64,000 nt of DNA from Pseudomonadota bacterium (lineage in GTDB: Bacteria > Pseudomonadota > Alphaproteobacteria > Rhizobiales > Beijerinckiaceae). The stretch spans positions 583,798-647,797 of the forward strand of contig JAIUNR010000001.1 of the NCBI GenBank assembly GCA_020161575.1, written 5' to 3'. The notes under the pieces were generated by a model. It made no database searches and had not been told where the DNA came from. It saw nothing but the letters and a program-made list of their open reading frames with translations. This document shows, piece by piece, positions 16,866-25,177 of the stretch (position 1 is the stretch's first letter; the number at the start of each line of letters is the position of its first letter). Position numbers and translations under genes: made by a program.

Positions 16866-17741
16866 TCATGCAGCGCCGATCGCGCGATGGACCGCGTAAA
16901 GGCTGATTGCGGCCGCGTTGGAGACGTTGAGGCTCTTGATCGCGCCCGGCAGCTCCAGCCGCGCGAGATGGTCGCAGAGCGCGCGCGTCGATTGGCGCAG
17001 CCCGCGCCCCTCGGCACCCAGCACCAGCACCAGCGGTAGTTTCGGGGCAAGCGAATGGATTTCCTCCGGCGCTTCCGAATCAAGACCGATGATCTGATAG
17101 CCCCCGTCCTTGAGTTCGGTGAGCGCACGCCCGAGATTGGTAACCCCGGCGAAGGGCACATGTTCCAGCGCCCCGGAGGCCGCCTTGGCGAGCACGCCGG
17201 TGATCTCCGGGCTGTGGCGGAAGGTTGTCACGATCGCGCCGACGCCGAAAGCCGCGCAGGAGCGCAGGATGGCTCCGACATTGTGCGGATCTGTTACCTG
17301 ATCGAGCGCAACGATGATCTTGTCCTGCGGCAGCTTTTCAAGGCGGAGCATCGGCAGGCGTTCGGCTTCGAGATAGGCGCCCTGATGCACCGCATCCGCC
17401 GGAAGCAGCTTGTTGATCACCTCGGGCTTGACGATGTCCGCAGCGAGCCCGGCAGGCGGCGGGGCACCATCCTCCGTCAGTCGCGCCAGCGCGTTTTCGG
17501 TCACAAGAAGGCGGCGGAATTTCCGCTTCGGGTTCGCCAGCGCCTCGTGCACGCTGTGGATGCCGTAGAGGACATCCGTATCCTCCGGCAAGGCGGGTTT
17601 GGCGGCTTTCGGCTTGGGCGCGAAGCGGGACTTATCCTTGAGGTGACCGGATTTCTCGGGCTTTCCGGTTTTCTCCCATGGTTTGCGCGCCTCGGCGCCG
17701 GGCCTGTTTTCGAGCGGGGAATAGGGGCGGGGCGGTTTCAT
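16866..17741 (-). CDS. rlmB: 23S rRNA (guanosine-2'-O-)-methyltransferase RlmB-like SPOUT enzyme
   Basis: 291 residues from the ATG at 17741; an earlier start at 17798 would add 19 residues. A basic, disordered N-terminus of about 55 residues precedes the substrate-binding domain (VLYGIHSVHEALANPKRKFR). The SPOUT catalytic domain has all three motifs: DQVTDPHNVGAILRSCAAFG, LVLGAEGRGLRQ and SLNVSNAAAISLYAVHR. It 2'-O-methylates G2251 in the ribosomal P loop. It lies between tRNA-Thr and tRNA-Tyr, in a region otherwise given to translation genes. Confidence 0.92.
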   Translation of the reverse strand: MKPPRPYSPLENRPGAEARKPWEKTGKPEKSGHLKDKSRFAPKPKAAKPALPEDTDVLYGIHSVHEALANPKRKFRRLLVTENALARLTEDGAPPPAGLAADIVKPEVINKLLPADAVHQGAYLEAERLPMLRLEKLPQDKIIVALDQVTDPHNVGAILRSCAAFGVGAIVTTFRHSPEITGVLAKAASGALEHVPFAGVTNLGRALTELKDGGYQIIGLDSEAPEEIHSLAPKLPLVLVLGAEGRGLRQSTRALCDHLARLELPGAIKSLNVSNAAAISLYAVHRAIGAA

Positions 17742-17966
17742 GTTCCCGGCGCTTTCTCTTGTCGATCCGGCATGCTGGCCGGAAGAAATCCATGCCATCG
17801 CTTAGGGCCTTGCCGGCGCTTTGTCGATGCACGGCCGTGCATGCAACCTAGGCAAGTGAGCCACGAGGGGATTTTCTTTGCGCGGCATGCTTGTTTGGCG
17901 TTGACACCATGCCTGCGCTTATCCATAACGCCGCCTCGCGCGCCGGTTCTCCCGGTTCTCGCGTAT

Positions 17967-18051
17967 GGGGGAATGTCCCGAGCGGCAAAGGGGGCGGACT
18001 GTAAATCCGCTGGCTAAGCCTTCGTAGGTTCGAGTCCTACTTCCCCCACCA
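17967..18051 (+). tRNA. tRNA-Tyr (anticodon GTA)
   Basis: The acceptor GGGGGAA pairs with TTCCCCC, there is a long variable arm as expected for a class II tRNA, the anticodon loop reads ACTGTAAAT, the T arm GGTTCGAGTCC, and CCA is encoded. A T-rich stretch follows immediately. Confidence 0.96.
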
Positions 18052-18066
18052 TTTTTCTTTCAAACT

Positions 18067-19782
18067 TCACGATATGAGCGAGAAGCGGTCGACATCGACC
18101 ATGCCGAGATCCGTGATCTTGAGATGCGGAATCACCGGCAGGGGCAGGAAGGCGACCTGAAGGAAGGGCTCCTGCAAGGTTACGCCGAGGCTTTTCGCCG
18201 CCGCGCGCAGCGCGACCAGCCTCTCGCGCACATGCTCGAAGCTTTCTATGCTCATGAGGCCGGCCACGGGCAGCGCGATTTCCGCGAGAATGCGCCCTCG
18301 CGCCGCGACGACGAATCCTCCTTCGATCTCGCCGAGGCGATTGGCCGCCAGCGCCATATCCACCTCGTCTACGCCCACGAGCGTGAGGTTATGGCTGTCA
18401 TGGCCGACGGAGGAGGCGATCGCGCCGCCTTTGAGCCCAAATCCCTTGACGAAGCCGCGTCCGATATTGCCGTTCTTACCGTGGCGTTCGACCACCGCGA
18501 CCTTCACGATGTCGCGGGCGAGATCGCAGCCGACAAAGCCTTCTCGCGAAGGCAGATCGAAGCGCAGATGTTCGGTGATGATCTTGCCCGGCAGGACGCC
18601 GATCACCGGCCTGTTTTCGCCGCTGCCGCTGATCATGAAATCCGCAGCTTCCAGCGCAGGCGCCTTCACGCTGTGCCGACCGACAGGCGCGATGGTGGGC
18701 CGGCCCGCGAAGAGGGCGTCGTCAACCACCCGCCCACCGGCGATGACGCCGGAAACGCAGCAGGCCTCGAGATCGTCGAGCAGGACGAGATCCGCCCGCC
18801 AGCCCGGCGCGACAAGTCCGCGATCACGCAAACCGAACAGCCGTGCGGCGGAAATCGAAGCCATGCGATAGACATCGAGCGGGCGCGCGCCCTGCGCGAT
18901 CGCCGTGCGGATCAGGAAATCAAGATGGCCCTCCTCGCCGATATCGAGCGGATTGCGGTCATCGGTGCAGAAGGCCATGAAAGGGGCGTGATCCGGCGTG
19001 ATCAGCGGCAGCAGCGCGTGCAGATCCTTCGAGACCGATCCCTCGCGCACCAGCACGCCCATGCCCTTGGCGAGTTTCTCGCGCGCCTCCCGCGCACTTG
19101 TCGCCTCGTGATCGGTGCGGATTCCGGCGGCGCAATAGGCATCGAGATCGCGCCCGCCGAGCAGGGGAGCGTGACCGTCGATATGCCGCCCCTGGAAGGC
19201 GGAGAGCTTGGCGAGGCATTCCGGGTCCTTCGCCAGCACGCCGGGAAAATTCATGAACTCGGCGAGGCCGATGACCTTCGGGTGATCCGCGAAGGGCAGG
19301 AGGTCTTCGACCGCCAGCCGCGCGCCCGCCGTTTCGAGAGGTGTCGCCGGCACGCAGGAAGAGAGATTGAGGCGGATATCCATGATGGTCGCCGAGGCGG
19401 CATCGAGCGCGTAGCGCAGCGCCGCGCGCCCCAGCACATTGGCGATTTCGTGCGGGTCCCAGATGGCGGTCGTCACGCCGTGGGGCAGCACGCAACGGTC
19501 GAATTCCGCCGGCGTGACCAGCGAACTCTCGATATGCAGATGCGTATCGATAAAGCCGGGGACGATGATCTTTCCCGCTGCCTCGATGATTCGGGAGCCT
19601 TCGTAGCGCCCGCCCGTGCCGACAATCCGCTCGCCGCAGATGGCGACGTCTCCGGCCAGAAGATCGCCGGTCACCAGATCGAGAATTGTGCCGCCGCGGA
19701 TCACGAGATCCGCCGGGATTGTTCCGCGCCCCTGATCGATCATCCGGGCCAGCCTCTCCGGCGTGACGGCTTCGTGTGGCAT
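18067..19782 (-). CDS. ade: Adenine deaminase
   Basis: 571 residues of the amidohydrolase superfamily. The beta-strand metal site [20 protein letters not shown] is near residue 75, and [15 protein letters not shown] follows, both characteristic of Ade. Later elements are [17 protein letters not shown] and a C-terminal domain with VGHDSHNL and GGFVVAARG. It converts adenine to hypoxanthine for purine salvage. The gene is monocistronic and converges on tRNA-Tyr; tRNA-Cys lies upstream on the same strand. Confidence 0.94.
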   Translation of the reverse strand: MPHEAVTPERLARMIDQGRGTIPADLVIRGGTILDLVTGDLLAGDVAICGERIVGTGGRYEGSRIIEAAGKIIVPGFIDTHLHIESSLVTPAEFDRCVLPHGVTTAIWDPHEIANVLGRAALRYALDAASATIMDIRLNLSSCVPATPLETAGARLAVEDLLPFADHPKVIGLAEFMNFPGVLAKDPECLAKLSAFQGRHIDGHAPLLGGRDLDAYCAAGIRTDHEATSAREAREKLAKGMGVLVREGSVSKDLHALLPLITPDHAPFMAFCTDDRNPLDIGEEGHLDFLIRTAIAQGARPLDVYRMASISAARLFGLRDRGLVAPGWRADLVLLDDLEACCVSGVIAGGRVVDDALFAGRPTIAPVGRHSVKAPALEAADFMISGSGENRPVIGVLPGKIITEHLRFDLPSREGFVGCDLARDIVKVAVVERHGKNGNIGRGFVKGFGLKGGAIASSVGHDSHNLTLVGVDEVDMALAANRLGEIEGGFVVAARGRILAEIALPVAGLMSIESFEHVRERLVALRAAAKSLGVTLQEPFLQVAFLPLPVIPHLKITDLGMVDVDRFSLIS

Positions 19783-19899
19783 GCGATGCGTCCTGCAGAT
19801 GAGGTCTGTTCCTCGGGGGAGGGCATCATCGCAGCAGCAAACGCAGCGTCAACCGTTCCCGAAGGAAAGGGAAAGAACGTTTGCGCGGGGCGGGGAAAT

Positions 19900-19973
19900 T
19901 GGAGGCCTCGGAGGGAATCGAACCCCCGTACAAGGATTTGCAGTCCTCTGCGTAACCACTCCGCCACGAGGCC
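19900..19973 (-). tRNA. tRNA-Cys (anticodon GCA)
   Basis: The acceptor GGCCTCG pairs with CGAGGCC, discriminator is T as expected for tRNA-Cys, the anticodon loop reads ACTGCAAAT, the T arm GGGTTCGATTCCC and CCA is encoded. Confidence 0.95.
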
Positions 19974-20151
19974 TCGCGATCGGAAGAGGGCCTATAGCCC
20001 GCCCATGATGCCCCCGGCAAGAGACCTCGGCAGGAAAGCCGCGTTTTTTTGTCTTTCCACGGGGGGGAAGTTCAGGGCCCCATTTTTTTTCGCGCATGGC
20101 GCAAGAAAGGGTTTGCATCGGCCGGTGATTTTGCTAAACGCCAGCCCTCAT

Positions 20152-20227
20152 TCCTCGATAGCTCAGTTGGTAGAGCGTTCGACTGTTAATCGAATGGTCG
20201 CTGGTTCGAGTCCAGCTCGAGGAGCCA
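20152..20227 (+). tRNA. tRNA-Asn (anticodon GTT)
   Basis: The acceptor TCCTCGA pairs with TCGAGGA, the D arm reads GCTCAGTTGGTAGAGC, the anticodon loop ACTGTTAAT, the T arm CTGGTTCGAGTCCAG, and CCA is encoded. Confidence 0.96.
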
Positions 20228-20459
20228 CTCTTTCTTCCCTTGATTCGAATTCGTGCGACCCTTTTGGTCGCATGAGGGTGCGCTCAACCCGTTTGCAGGC
20301 GCAAGCGAGCTGAAACTTGTGGGAAGTTTCGCCGGTTTTTGCCTGCCGAACAGCCATTATACGCTGCTCCAGTTGCGGATGACCGGCAAGCTCTGCTACC
20401 TCTTGAGCGGACATGCTTCCGAGGGAAGCGAACGCGCATCCGCGCATGGGGGTCGTGCG

Positions 20460-21869
20460 ATGAACTGGGAATTCCTCAAGAAGAATCGCGACACGCGGGG
20501 CCGGGACGACGCGATCGATCTCGTTTCCCCCGAGGAACAGAAGCAGCTTCCGGCGGATGTGCGCATGCTGCGGCTTCTCGATCCGCGCGCGCTCGGCGTC
20601 GCTGCGGAAACGGTCCGCGTCAATCTCGACGATTTCGAGGCGACCCTCGCGGAAGTGGGGCGCCTGCCGGAACGTTTCCGGCTGGTGATGAACCCGATCG
20701 AGAATGCACTGAAATCCATGGCGCTGCTGCGCAACCGCGTCGAGGTGCTGGAAAGCGGTCTCGCGGCCGAACAGCGCAAGGCGGCCGCGCTCGCGACCGA
20801 TCTCGGGCGAATCAAGGCGGATGCGGAGCGGCAGGCCTTCTCCCTCAAATCCGAGGAAAGCAACACGGTCTCGCTGCGTGAGCAGCTTGCGGCTTCCGAG
20901 GCGAATCTCTCCGCGATCCGGCAGGAAAATGCCGATCTTTCCGCCCGTCTCGGGCGTGTCGAGCCGCTGCTGCGTGAAACCGTCGTCGCCAAGGAGGCGC
21001 TGGAGGCGGAGTTCGAGCATCTGCGCAAGGCGAAGGTGCAGGTCGAGGACGATGTCGTCACGCTCAAGGCCGAGCTGATCGCCACCGTGGACAAGCTCGC
21101 CGACCACGAGAATCTCAGCGCCACGCTTCAGGCGACCAACCAGAAGCAGATGGACCGGATCGAGGAAACGGCGAAGATGGTCGCCGATCTCGAGGCATCG
21201 CTCAAATCCACGACAGACAAGCTCTCCTTCGCTTCGGCTGCCCTGGTGCGCGAACGCAACGCGGCGCGTAACCTCCGTGCGGAGAACGAGCAGCTCACCA
21301 AGGAGCGCGAGGAAAGCCAGCTCGCGTACGAATCGAAGATCGACGCCTCGCGCGCGCGGTATGAATTCGTCGAGCGGACCTTGCAGGAGGTGCGTTCGCG
21401 CTTCCATGAGGAAACCCGCCAGCTCTCCGTGGCCCGCCGCGAGCGGGCGGAGCGGGATCGCGAGATCGGCCGCCTGACACTGGCGCTCGAATCGGCCCAG
21501 CGCGAGGCTTCGGATCTGCGTGGGCAGGTCTCGGCGGCTTCGGAGCAATCCGCTTCGTCGAGCACCTTGCTCGCCGCCGAGGTGGAATCTCGCCGCAAGG
21601 TCGAGCTGGAGCTCGATCTGCTGCGTTCGGAAAATTCCAGCCTTTCGCTCAAGCTGCGGTCGGTCAACGATTCTGTCCAGAATATCGAGACGGGTATCGC
21701 GGACACGACAGCCAAGCTCCAGAATCGTATTTCCGAATTGCTGGCGGAGAACGAGCAGTTGCGCTCGGCGCTCTCTGTCGCCCGCAAGACGCAGGATACG
21801 GAATACGACAAGGAGTTCGAGTTCCTCTTCGCACAGGATGAGGAAACGAATGTCGTGACACTGCGGTGA
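20460..21869 (+). CDS. Long coiled-coil protein, possibly intermediate-filament-like
   Basis: 469 residues. A 60-residue head (WEFLKKNRDTRGRDDAIDLV) is followed by about 380 residues of almost uninterrupted heptad-like sequence rich in Glu, Leu, Ala and Arg (LLRNRVEVLESGLAAEQRKA onward), and a short acidic tail ending NVVTLR. There is no signal peptide, no ATPase motif and no SMC hinge. This size and layout resemble crescentin-like or other bacterial cytoskeletal coiled-coil proteins, but low-complexity coiled coils make homology calls unsafe. The ATG at 20460 was chosen over an upstream frame extension to 20253 that begins 26 bp after the end of tRNA-Asn. Not in an obvious operon. Confidence 0.72.
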   Translation: MNWEFLKKNRDTRGRDDAIDLVSPEEQKQLPADVRMLRLLDPRALGVAAETVRVNLDDFEATLAEVGRLPERFRLVMNPIENALKSMALLRNRVEVLESGLAAEQRKAAALATDLGRIKADAERQAFSLKSEESNTVSLREQLAASEANLSAIRQENADLSARLGRVEPLLRETVVAKEALEAEFEHLRKAKVQVEDDVVTLKAELIATVDKLADHENLSATLQATNQKQMDRIEETAKMVADLEASLKSTTDKLSFASAALVRERNAARNLRAENEQLTKEREESQLAYESKIDASRARYEFVERTLQEVRSRFHEETRQLSVARRERAERDREIGRLTLALESAQREASDLRGQVSAASEQSASSSTLLAAEVESRRKVELELDLLRSENSSLSLKLRSVNDSVQNIETGIADTTAKLQNRISELLAENEQLRSALSVARKTQDTEYDKEFEFLFAQDEETNVVTLR

Positions 21870-22003
21870 TCCGATTTGGCTTGTACCGCTCTGGTGTGCT
21901 TGGCCGGGCGTTTTGAGCGCTTGCTTTCCGCGCCGCGCTCGCGCAGAAGCGATGCATGCCTGCGCGAGCGCGCGCCTCCGCTTTGCTGATCAGGAAGCCG
22001 GAA

Positions 22004-22693
22004 ATGACCGATATGCAATACGCCCAGCCCCATCTGGCCCGCCGCGTGATGGTGGATAACCAGATCCGCACCTTCGATGTCACAAGCGCCGAGACGCTCG
22101 CGGCTTTTGATTCCGTACCGCGCGAAATGTTCGTGGCTGAAAAGGATCAGGCGATCGCCTATTCCGACGGCCATCTGCGCGTGGGCGAAGGGCAGGGCGA
22201 ACGGCCTCTTCTTCTTCCGCTTGCGCTCGCGCGGCTTATCCAGGCGCTGGCCCCTAGGGCAGGCGAACGCGCGCTCGATGTGATGAGCGGTACCGGATAT
22301 CCCGCCGCGTTGTTGGCGGCGATGGGGCTGCATGTCACTTTCGCCGAGAGCGATGGGGCGAATGTCGAGCTTGCCCGGAAGGCGTTGGCGCAGGCGGGGA
22401 CGTCGGTGACGATCCTGCCCGCGCAGCCCGGCATTTCCGCCGAGGCAGGCGTGAAGATCGGCGGGGCGGGCTTCGATGTGATTCTCGTCAGTGGCGCCAG
22501 CGAGCTTGAGCCGCGGGGCTTTTTTCCGCTGTTGGCCGAAGGCGGACGCCTTGGCATTTTCCGGCGTGATGGCGGCGTCACGCGCGCGATGGTTTATCTC
22601 AAGGCGAATGGCGTGGTGGGCGCAAAGCGTGTTTTCGACGCGCAGACAAGCATCCTGCCGGGATTCTCCGCCGAACCAGTTTTCATGTTTTGA
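22004..22693 (+). CDS. Protein-L-isoaspartate O-methyltransferase family protein (divergent)
   Basis: 229 residues. The N-terminal MVDNQIRTFDVTSAETLAAF and VPREMFV match the Pcm family, and the SAM-binding motif I is LDVMSGTGYPAALLAAMG near residues 91-108. The segment that usually carries the isoaspartate-binding Thr-Ile-Ser motif reads ERPLLLPLALA here, so canonical repair activity is doubtful. CAGGAAG precedes the ATG at 22004. It precedes tolC, an arrangement seen in relatives, which may point to an envelope-related role. Confidence 0.82.
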   Translation: MTDMQYAQPHLARRVMVDNQIRTFDVTSAETLAAFDSVPREMFVAEKDQAIAYSDGHLRVGEGQGERPLLLPLALARLIQALAPRAGERALDVMSGTGYPAALLAAMGLHVTFAESDGANVELARKALAQAGTSVTILPAQPGISAEAGVKIGGAGFDVILVSGASELEPRGFFPLLAEGGRLGIFRRDGGVTRAMVYLKANGVVGAKRVFDAQTSILPGFSAEPVFMF

Positions 22694-22821
22694 CGTTTTT
22701 CGTCATTTCGTCACGAGTGTCGCCTTTGCGCCGCACTGGATACCAAAACCGTGGGATGAGCAGGGCGCTTTCCTAACGGAAGGTTTACATCCAGGAACAC
22801 GGCGCTAGAAGTGTCCATTGG

Positions 22822-24264
22822 GTGCGGCCTTATTTCGTTCTTGCCGGCGCATTCTTGCGCTTATTGCAACTTGATGTCGGGTGTCTCGTGGTTCGTTCCA
22901 GATCTTTTCTTTTCGGAATCGCTGTTCTGAGTGGACTTGGCTGGTCAGGCGTGTCTCGGGCACAGGACCTGAATTCGGCGCTTGCGAATGCCTATCGTGT
23001 CAACCCCGACCTGAATGCGGCGCGCGCGAATACGCGCGGTGTCGATGAGAGCGTACCGACCGCCAAGGCCGCAGGCCGCCCGAAAGTCTCCGCGACCGGT
23101 GATATCGGCGCCAATTCCATCGACTCGAAATCGCCAGGCCGGCGTGGCCATACGGAGCTTTTCCCCGGTGGGGTGGGGCTGACCGTCACCCAGACGCTGT
23201 ATGCCGGCGGACGGATCTCGGCCGGCATCGGCGCGGCGGAATCGAGCGTGCTCGCCGCGCGCGAGACGCTGCGCAACACCGAGCAGAACACCCTCCTCGA
23301 CGGCGTGAACGCCTATATGAACGTTGTGCGTGACACGGCGATTCTGAATCTGAGGCAAAACAACGTCAACGTGCTGATGGAGCAGGTCCGCCAGACCAAG
23401 GATCGCTTCAATGTCGGCGAGGTGACGCGGACGGATGTGGCGCAATCCGAGGCGCGTCTCGCCGGCTCGCGCTCTGAGCTTGCGCTCTCCCGATCCAATC
23501 TTCAGGCTTCCATCGCGCGCTTCAAGCAGGTGCTCGGGCTCGATCCGAAGAAGCTTGCGCCCGTCCAGCCCTATTCCCTTTCGCGCCTGCCGAAATCGCA
23601 AGGCGAGGCTGTGAATCGCGCCCTGCAGGACCACCCGGCGATCGCCGCCGCCTTGCACGGCGTCGATGTGCAGACCCTCCAGATCAAGGTGGTGGAGGGA
23701 GAGCTTCTGCCGACCGTGACCGTACAGGGCAATCTTTCCCGCCGCTATGACACGCAGGTCGAGAAGGACCGGCGCAGTTCCGCCTCCATCGTGGGGCAGG
23801 TCTCCATTCCGCTTTACGACGGCGGCTCTGCCTATTCGCGCACCCGTGCGGCGAAGGAAACCCTTGGCGAGCGGCAGTTGCAGGTTGATTCCGCGCGCGA
23901 TCGTGTCGTCGCGGCGGTCGTCTCGGCCTGGGCGTTGATCCAGGCGACGGGCTTCCAGATCGAGGGGGCTGCCGCGCAGGTCGCTGCGGCGGAAATCGCG
24001 CTCAATGGCGTCAAGGAAGAAGCGCGCGTGGGGCAGCGCACCACGCTTGATGTCCTCAACGCCCAGCAGGAACTGCTCAATGCCCGTGTCGCGCAGGTTA
24101 CGGCGCAGCGCGACCGCGTTGTCGCCTCCTATTCGCTGCTCGCGGCTACCGGCCAGCTCTCCGGGCGTACGCTCGGGCTCAAGATCGCGGCCTATGACCC
24201 CAAGGTCCATTACGAGCAGGTCAAGGACAGCTGGCTCGGTTTGCGCACGCCCAGCGGGAATTGA
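22822..24264 (+). CDS. tolC: TolC-family outer-membrane channel protein
   Basis: 480 residues from a GTG at 22822; a GTG at 22888 gives a more typical signal peptide (RSRSFLFGIAVLSGLGWSGVSRA) and the same mature protein. Mature sequence begins QDLNSALANAYRVNPDLNAA. The two OEP repeats are visible: TLYAGGRISAGIGAAES with TRTDVAQSEARLAGSRSEL in the first half, and SIPLYDGGSAYSRTRAAKE with GQRTTLDVLNAQQELLNAR in the second. It forms a trimeric channel for type I secretion or RND efflux. A terminator follows at 24381. Confidence 0.93.
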   Translation: MRPYFVLAGAFLRLLQLDVGCLVVRSRSFLFGIAVLSGLGWSGVSRAQDLNSALANAYRVNPDLNAARANTRGVDESVPTAKAAGRPKVSATGDIGANSIDSKSPGRRGHTELFPGGVGLTVTQTLYAGGRISAGIGAAESSVLAARETLRNTEQNTLLDGVNAYMNVVRDTAILNLRQNNVNVLMEQVRQTKDRFNVGEVTRTDVAQSEARLAGSRSELALSRSNLQASIARFKQVLGLDPKKLAPVQPYSLSRLPKSQGEAVNRALQDHPAIAAALHGVDVQTLQIKVVEGELLPTVTVQGNLSRRYDTQVEKDRRSSASIVGQVSIPLYDGGSAYSRTRAAKETLGERQLQVDSARDRVVAAVVSAWALIQATGFQIEGAAAQVAAAEIALNGVKEEARVGQRTTLDVLNAQQELLNARVAQVTAQRDRVVASYSLLAATGQLSGRTLGLKIAAYDPKVHYEQVKDSWLGLRTPSGN

Positions 24265-24380
24265 AGTAATTTTCCCCAGTCTCTTCCGGCATATGCACGG
24301 CGTTGCTTGATCCGCACCTCCGTGCTGCCATACTCGCGATAAGCGGCGAGTGATTCTTTCTCCGTCGAAGGTATTTGGGT

Positions 24381-24405
24381 CCCGCCATCGGAAATGGCGG
24401 GTTTT
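24381..24405 (+). terminator. Intrinsic terminator after tolC
   Basis: CCCGCCAT (24381-24388) and ATGGCGGG (24394-24401) pair around a 5-nt loop and are followed by TTTT. It lies between tolC and popZ, so popZ probably has its own promoter or relies on read-through. Confidence 0.8.
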
Positions 24406-24437
24406 GTCGCACGAAATTGCAAGGAACGGAGCTCTTC

Positions 24438-25031
24438 ATGTCCGCCAAAGCCGGCGCCGCGCAGGAGATCAAGGACGACAACGAACCGTCCATGGAGGAG
24501 ATCCTTGCTTCCATCCGCAAGATCATCGCGGATGACAGCCTCGGCACCAAGAAGGACGAGCCGGCGCCCAAGAAGCCGGCGGCCAAGAAAGAGCCGGAAC
24601 CGGCGCCCGCCGAGGACGAGGATGTGCTCGATCTGGCCGAGGTCGCGGTGGTTGCCAGCGTTCCCGAGGAAGTTTCGGTGATGGAAGAGCCCGCCCCCGA
24701 GCCGGTGCCGGAAGTTGCGCTTGAGCCGGCTCCGGTTCCCGTACCGGAAGTGATGCTGGAGCCCGCCCCGATGCCGCAACCCGCCGCCGCGCCCATCCAC
24801 AATGTCGCCCAGCTCGAAGAGCGCATCATTTCCGAGAATACCGGCTCGCTGGTGGCGCAGGCTTTCCAGACGCTTTCGCGCAATACCCCGCTGCCCGCGC
24901 CGGGCCGTTCGCTGGAAGATGTCGTGGCCGAACTCCTGCGTCCGATGCTGCGCGGCTGGCTTGACGATCACCTTCCCGGCATCGTCGAGAAGATGGTCAA
25001 GGCGGAGATCGAGCGCGTTTCGCGCGGTTGA
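24438..25031 (+). CDS. popZ: PopZ-like polar organising protein (DUF2497)
   Basis: 197 residues. The N-terminal helix EPSMEEILASIRKIIADDS is the conserved client-binding region. A long Pro/Glu/Ala linker follows (residues about 40-125, with repeated PEVxLEPAPxP units), and the C-terminal oligomerisation region is LEDVVAELLRPMLRGWLDDH near residue 160 to the end. In alphaproteobacteria PopZ forms a polar condensate that anchors the chromosome origin and cell-cycle proteins. The gene sits between tolC and valS, the usual rhizobial position. GGAACGGAG precedes the ATG. A terminator follows. Confidence 0.9.
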   Translation: MSAKAGAAQEIKDDNEPSMEEILASIRKIIADDSLGTKKDEPAPKKPAAKKEPEPAPAEDEDVLDLAEVAVVASVPEEVSVMEEPAPEPVPEVALEPAPVPVPEVMLEPAPMPQPAAAPIHNVAQLEERIISENTGSLVAQAFQTLSRNTPLPAPGRSLEDVVAELLRPMLRGWLDDHLPGIVEKMVKAEIERVSRG

Positions 25032-25094
25032 TCGCCCGCCTTGCGGGCATTGCCGCTTGAATCGCGGATTTGAGCGTTTTACACGAAATCGACC

Positions 25095-25118
25095 GGGCGC
25101 CGCGCTGGCGCCCTTTTT
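25095..25118 (+). terminator. Intrinsic terminator between popZ and valS
   Basis: GGGCGCC (25095-25101) pairs with GGCGCCC (25107-25113) around a 5-nt loop, followed by TTTTT. It ends 60 bp before the valS start. Confidence 0.85.
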
Positions 25119-25177
25119 CATGTTTGAGAAACAGGCTGCGCGGCAATTTGCGTCGCAGGGCTGACGGTGTGAGCGAG

